Below are positions 6,031-8,566 of a stretch of 8,566 nucleotides of DNA, piece after piece. This DNA comes from Spirochaetales bacterium (lineage in GTDB: Bacteria; Spirochaetota; Spirochaetia; Sphaerochaetales; Sphaerochaetaceae), in NCBI GenBank assembly GCA_022771185.1, contig JALFCJ010000246.1:1-8566 (forward strand), in the 5' to 3' direction. The notes below the pieces were generated by a model, which was given only the letters and a program-made list of their open reading frames with translations, had not been told where the DNA came from and made no database searches. Positions within the stretch are counted from its first letter, which is position 1. Each line of letters starts with the position of its first letter. A program made the position numbers and the translations under genes.

Positions 6031-7593
6031 ATGGGAACATATGTAAATCCTGGATTTGATAATTTCAATTCGTCTATGAAGAATAAATTCTATGTAGATA
6101 AGTCTATGCTTATCGCTCTTCTAAATGAAAAAATTGGAACCGATGATCGTTTTCTATGCGTCACTCGTCCACGCCGCTTCGGGAAGACCATGGCCGCAAA
6201 TATGATAGCCGCCTATTATTCCAAAGGTTGTGACTCCCATGAAATATTCTCAGACCTCAAGATTTCAAAAGATCCTTCCTATGAAGAAAACATCAATAAG
6301 TACACAGTAATCCAACTGGATATGAATGATGTAATGAAGAATAAAGGCAAGGCTGATTTGATGAGTTTCATCAGCAGAAGAGTGATAGAAGAATTAAAAG
6401 AAGAATATACGTTTCTTAATGATGAAGCTTTGTTAGGTGTTGCAATTCAGGATATATATAAAAAGACTGGTGACAAGTTTATCTTTATCATAGATGAATA
6501 TGACTTAATAATTTGGGATAACCGTTATAAAGATGAGTTGGAATGTTATTTAGATTTTCTGATTTCGCTTTTTAAAAGCAATGCTTCATCCCGCTCTATT
6601 GCTCTTGCATACTTGACAGGAATCATGCCCATCGTCAGGGAGAAGGTTCAGTCCAAACTTAACAACTTCACAGAATACACAATGCTCAATGCAAAGAATA
6701 TGGCTTCTTTTATGGGATTCACAGAAGATGAAGTCAGAAGTCTTGCTAAAAAGTCTGGAATGGATTTTGGAGAACTTAAACGCTGGTATGATGGATATAA
6801 CCTAAGAGGCCTTGAGGTCTATTCTCCGAAGTCTGTCATCAGCGCAATAGAAGATCATGAATGTAATGATTATTGGATACAGACCAGTTCTTATGAAGCT
6901 GTGACAGATTATATCTCACTGGACTTGGATGGATTGAAGAAAGATGTGTTCACTATGCTCTCTGGAGGAAGAGTGGAAGTAAACACATCCTTCTACCGCA
7001 ACACTTTGTGTTTTGATACAAAGGATGATGTTTTGACATATCTGATCCACATCGGATACCTCTCGTATGACGCTTATACTTCCTCGTGTTTCATTCCAAA
7101 TAATGAAATAAAGGATATGTGGGCCCATTCAATGGAGAGAACTAAGGGGTATCAGGATGTGGCGAATATGATCAAGGGCTCAAAAGAGCTATTGGAAGCC
7201 ACATGGAACGGTGATGAGAAAGTTGTTTCCGAGGGTGTTGCCAAAGCCCACAGAGAGGCATGCAGCATACTTCAGTATAACAATGAGGGTACATTCCAGT
7301 CTGCACTTCACTTGGCTTATTACTATGCCAAGTCCTACTACACGATAGTCAACGAACTCCCTGCTGGAAAAGGCTTTGCAGATGTAGCTTTTATCCCATA
7401 TGAGCCAAACATCCCTGCAATAATCATCGAGCTTAAGAAAGATGATAGTGTAGAGAATGCCATAGACCAGATAAAGGAACGAAAGTATCCCGAAGCCTTA
7501 GAGAACTATAAAGACAACCTCTTACTTGTTGCCATAAGCTACGACTCTAAGACCAAGGAGTATTTCTGCAAAATAGAGAAGGCTGAATACTGA
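6031..7593 (+). CDS. AAA-ATPase-like / PD-(D/E)XK nuclease domain protein
   Basis: The 520-residue product has the two-part layout of a large family (AAA-ATPase-like domain plus a C-terminal PD-(D/E)XK domain) that is often multicopy in gut and oral anaerobes. The Walker A motif is the family's degenerate form RPRRFGKT (46-53), with K52 and T53. Walker B is FIFIIDEYD (150-158) with D155 and E156. The nuclease signature is D451 (in GFADVAFIP), then E467-L-K469 (IIIELKK), with Q480 in AIDQIKERKY. All key residues are present, so it looks intact. AGGAGAG (6017-6023) is 7 nt before the ATG; another ATG at 6027 is out of frame. Function of the family is not established; mobile-element, defence or DNA-processing roles are suspected. 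It stands alone between topA and a tRNA gene, as accessory genes often do. Confidence 0.92.
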   Translation: MGTYVNPGFDNFNSSMKNKFYVDKSMLIALLNEKIGTDDRFLCVTRPRRFGKTMAANMIAAYYSKGCDSHEIFSDLKISKDPSYEENINKYTVIQLDMNDVMKNKGKADLMSFISRRVIEELKEEYTFLNDEALLGVAIQDIYKKTGDKFIFIIDEYDLIIWDNRYKDELECYLDFLISLFKSNASSRSIALAYLTGIMPIVREKVQSKLNNFTEYTMLNAKNMASFMGFTEDEVRSLAKKSGMDFGELKRWYDGYNLRGLEVYSPKSVISAIEDHECNDYWIQTSSYEAVTDYISLDLDGLKKDVFTMLSGGRVEVNTSFYRNTLCFDTKDDVLTYLIHIGYLSYDAYTSSCFIPNNEIKDMWAHSMERTKGYQDVANMIKGSKELLEATWNGDEKVVSEGVAKAHREACSILQYNNEGTFQSALHLAYYYAKSYYTIVNELPAGKGFADVAFIPYEPNIPAIIIELKKDDSVENAIDQIKERKYPEALENYKDNLLLVAISYDSKTKEYFCKIEKAEY

Positions 7594-7607
7594 TTATGTA
7601 ATCAAAT

Positions 7608-7636
7608 AAAAAAGGCTCAATGAGAAGCCATTGGCC
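7608..7636 (-). terminator. Terminator of tRNA-Arg
   Basis: Read on the minus strand, GGCCAATG (7636-7629) pairs with CATTGAGCC (7622-7614), leaving one bulged A, around GCTTCT, and six T follow (7613-7608). On the plus strand the hairpin is followed by only three T, so it may act weakly for the convergent AAA gene, which ends 14 bases away. Confidence 0.75.
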
Positions 7637-7645
7637 TTTGATCTC

Positions 7646-7717
7646 TGGTCCCAGGCAGAATCGAACTGCCATCTAATCCTTAGGAGGGATTTGTTCTATC
7701 CATTAAACCATGGGGCC
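7646..7717 (-). tRNA. tRNA-Arg (anticodon CCU)
   Basis: Read on the minus strand, a 72-nt cloverleaf is complete. The acceptor strands are GGCCCCA and TGGGACC, with T8 G9 between acceptor and D arm. The D arm is GTTTAATGGATAGAAC. The anticodon stem AATCC/GGATT encloses the loop CTCCTAA (anticodon CCT, reading AGG). The variable region has four bases (AGAT), and the T arm is GGCAG-TTCGATT-CTGCC. The discriminator base is A and CCA is not encoded. It closely resembles E. coli tRNA-Arg(CCU) in the D loop, anticodon loop and 4-nt variable region. Acceptor position 3 is C facing A70, a mismatch; a T there would make a perfect GGTCCCA/TGGGACC stem. It has its own promoter and terminator and is transcribed away from the CBS gene. 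Confidence 0.93.
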
Positions 7718-7728
7718 GACCGCACTTT

Positions 7729-7757
7729 AGTATAAAAAAATACCAGTTCCTAATCAA
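7729..7757 (-). promoter_or_regulatory. Promoter of tRNA-Arg
   Basis: On the minus strand, TTGATT (7757-7752) is spaced 17 nt from TATACT (7734-7729, 5/6 to TATAAT). The predicted start near 7722 is only a few bases before the mature tRNA 5' end at 7717. Confidence 0.7.
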
Positions 7758-7790
7758 GATGTTGCATTTCTTCACTTTTCTTATGTTTCC

Positions 7791-7804
7791 TAAAATTGTA
7801 TTAT
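7791..7804 (+). promoter_or_regulatory. Possible -10 region of the CBS-ACT gene
   Basis: TAAAAT (7791-7796) and TATTAT (7799-7804) are both 5/6 matches to TATAAT. No matching -35 is seen at the right distance. Since the tRNA reads the other way, the CBS gene must have a promoter in this 105-bp divergent gap. Confidence 0.3.
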
Positions 7805-7822
7805 CAAAAATAGGAGGGAACA

Positions 7823-8461
7823 ATGACAGTATCCAAGAACATGACCATAAACCCTGTAACAACTACTCCTGACATGGGAGTATTCGAGGCTTTTGAACTT
7901 ATGAAGAATGAAGGAGTTCAGAGACTACCTGTCTTGGATAATGATGGAAATCTGGTTGGAATCATATCAGAGAAAAACATTACTTCTGCAGCTGCAGACA
8001 GGAAAGTGTCCATTGTCGAGTTCGCACTCCTATTGTCAAAAATCAAGGTTGGTGATGTTATGACAAATGAAGTCATAACAGTATCTATCGATGACTCTGT
8101 TGAATTGGCTGCCAGAAAGATGAGTGATAACGATATCTCAATACTTCCTGTTGTAGATAACAACGGAAAGCTTGTGGGAGTAGTGTCCCGTTCCGATTTA
8201 TTCAGACTTCTGTTGGAGCTCTTCGGAACCCGCCACTATGGTATACGTGTCACATTCCGCATTAAAGACCAGAAGGGAGTAATTGCAAAACTTGCCATTG
8301 CACTGGAGAAAATCGGTGCAAATATCGTTTCTATTGGAAACTTGGACAGTGACCAAGGTTACTCTACAATCATCATGAAAATAAATGGAGTTGAAGAAAG
8401 CCTCATCAAAGATACTCTATCCCCCCTTGTTGACGGAAATCTGGATATAAGGGAAGGCTAA
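7823..8461 (+). CDS. CBS-CBS-ACT domain protein (AcuB-like)
   Basis: The 212-residue product has two CBS motifs and an ACT domain. The first CBS (1-55) includes MTINPVTTTPD, GVQRLPVLDNDGNLVGIIS and EKNI. The second (74-134) includes VGDVMTNEVITVSIDDSV and ISILPVVDNNGKLVGVVSRSDL. The ACT domain (about 141-210) carries DQKGVIAKLAIALEKIGANIVSI. CBS pairs bind adenine nucleotides such as AMP, ATP or SAM, and ACT domains bind amino acids or similar ligands, so the protein is probably a cytosolic ligand sensor. No catalytic domain is attached, so its partner is unknown. AcuB of Bacillus has the same architecture, but there are no acuA or acuC genes here to support that name. GGAGGG (7813-7818) lies 4 nt before the ATG. 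Only 3 nt separate it from the next gene, which implies an operon with coupled translation. Confidence 0.93.
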   Translation: MTVSKNMTINPVTTTPDMGVFEAFELMKNEGVQRLPVLDNDGNLVGIISEKNITSAAADRKVSIVEFALLLSKIKVGDVMTNEVITVSIDDSVELAARKMSDNDISILPVVDNNGKLVGVVSRSDLFRLLLELFGTRHYGIRVTFRIKDQKGVIAKLAIALEKIGANIVSIGNLDSDQGYSTIIMKINGVEESLIKDTLSPLVDGNLDIREG

Positions 8462-8464
8462 ATT

Positions 8465-8566
8465 TTGCCAAGAAAAAAGAAGCACGAGGAAAAGAAGACT
8501 CCAAAGAAAAAAGAAGAAGAGAGAGAATATAATCCTTTCTCATCAATAGTCTTAAAAGAGAAGAAG
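8465..8566 (+). CDS. 5' end of a lysine-rich protein gene (runs off the window)
   Basis: From TTG 8465 the frame stays open to the window end (34 codons). It begins PRKKKHEEKK and continues with lysine- and glutamate-rich sequence, then EYNPFSSIVLKEKK. AAGGGAAGG (8449-8457) is a good ribosome site 7 nt before the TTG, and the start lies 3 nt past the CBS-ACT stop. A basic cytosolic N-terminus of this kind is found in membrane proteins such as FtsK/SpoIIIE DNA translocases, where it precedes the first membrane helix. It also occurs in many unrelated proteins, so the identity cannot be decided from 34 residues. Confidence 0.6.
   Translation, partial: MPRKKKHEEKKTPKKKEEEREYNPFSSIVLKEKK

Noticed and set aside
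8465..8566. Naming the last partial gene ftsK
   Set aside because: Only 34 lysine-rich residues are visible, with no membrane helix or ATPase motif; the name would be a guess.
1..8566. CRISPR array, prophage, insertion sequence or replication origin
   Set aside because: No regularly spaced repeats, no phage structural or integrase genes, no terminal inverted repeats with a transposase, and no DnaA-box cluster were seen. The Rpn 'transposase' label reflects family naming, not a mobile element here.

Overview
The window reads as a moderately AT-rich bacterial chromosome, mostly housekeeping genes with a few accessory ones. It encodes one clear lipoprotein and one exported protein without a lipobox. 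It also has a stand-alone rpsD outside any alpha operon, and a type IA topoisomerase whose tail is built from GRYGAYI-type repeats rather than zinc fingers. Together with Rpn-type and AAA/PD-(D/E)XK nuclease genes, this fits a host-associated spirochaete (Treponema/Sphaerochaeta-like). That assignment is an inference from gene content; no marker in the window proves it.

Left part (1-830): the 3' end of an Rpn/PD-(D/E)XK 'putative transposase' gene is followed by a rho-independent terminator. After it comes a second, free-standing copy of only the C-terminal part of the same gene, with its own terminator. The duplicated block begins almost exactly at an internal, Shine-Dalgarno-preceded ATG of the first copy. 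This resembles the intragenic start that gives small RpnS inhibitor proteins in E. coli, and it is the most interesting arrangement in the window.

Middle left (830-1780): a TTGACA promoter drives rpsD (ribosomal protein S4). Beyond the rpsD stop lies a non-coding stretch of about 150 nt. Its two ends pair in a 14-position stem enclosing two more hairpins, and a strong terminator follows. This is a candidate structured RNA (6S-like or a new 3'-UTR RNA).

Middle (1800-5940): a minus-strand lipoprotein gene diverges from a small exported-protein gene. The latter sits 17 nt upstream of topA (DNA topoisomerase I, TTG start) and is probably co-transcribed with it.

Right part (5940-8566): a stand-alone AAA-ATPase-like/PD-(D/E)XK protein gene is followed on the opposite strand by tRNA-Arg(CCU), which has its own promoter and terminator. 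Next is a CBS-CBS-ACT regulatory protein gene. The 5' end of a lysine-rich protein gene starts 3 nt after it and runs off the window.

Functionally, rpsD, topA and the tRNA are core translation and DNA-topology genes. The nuclease-like genes at both ends look like independent accessory insertions. Nothing indicates a CRISPR array, prophage or insertion sequence.
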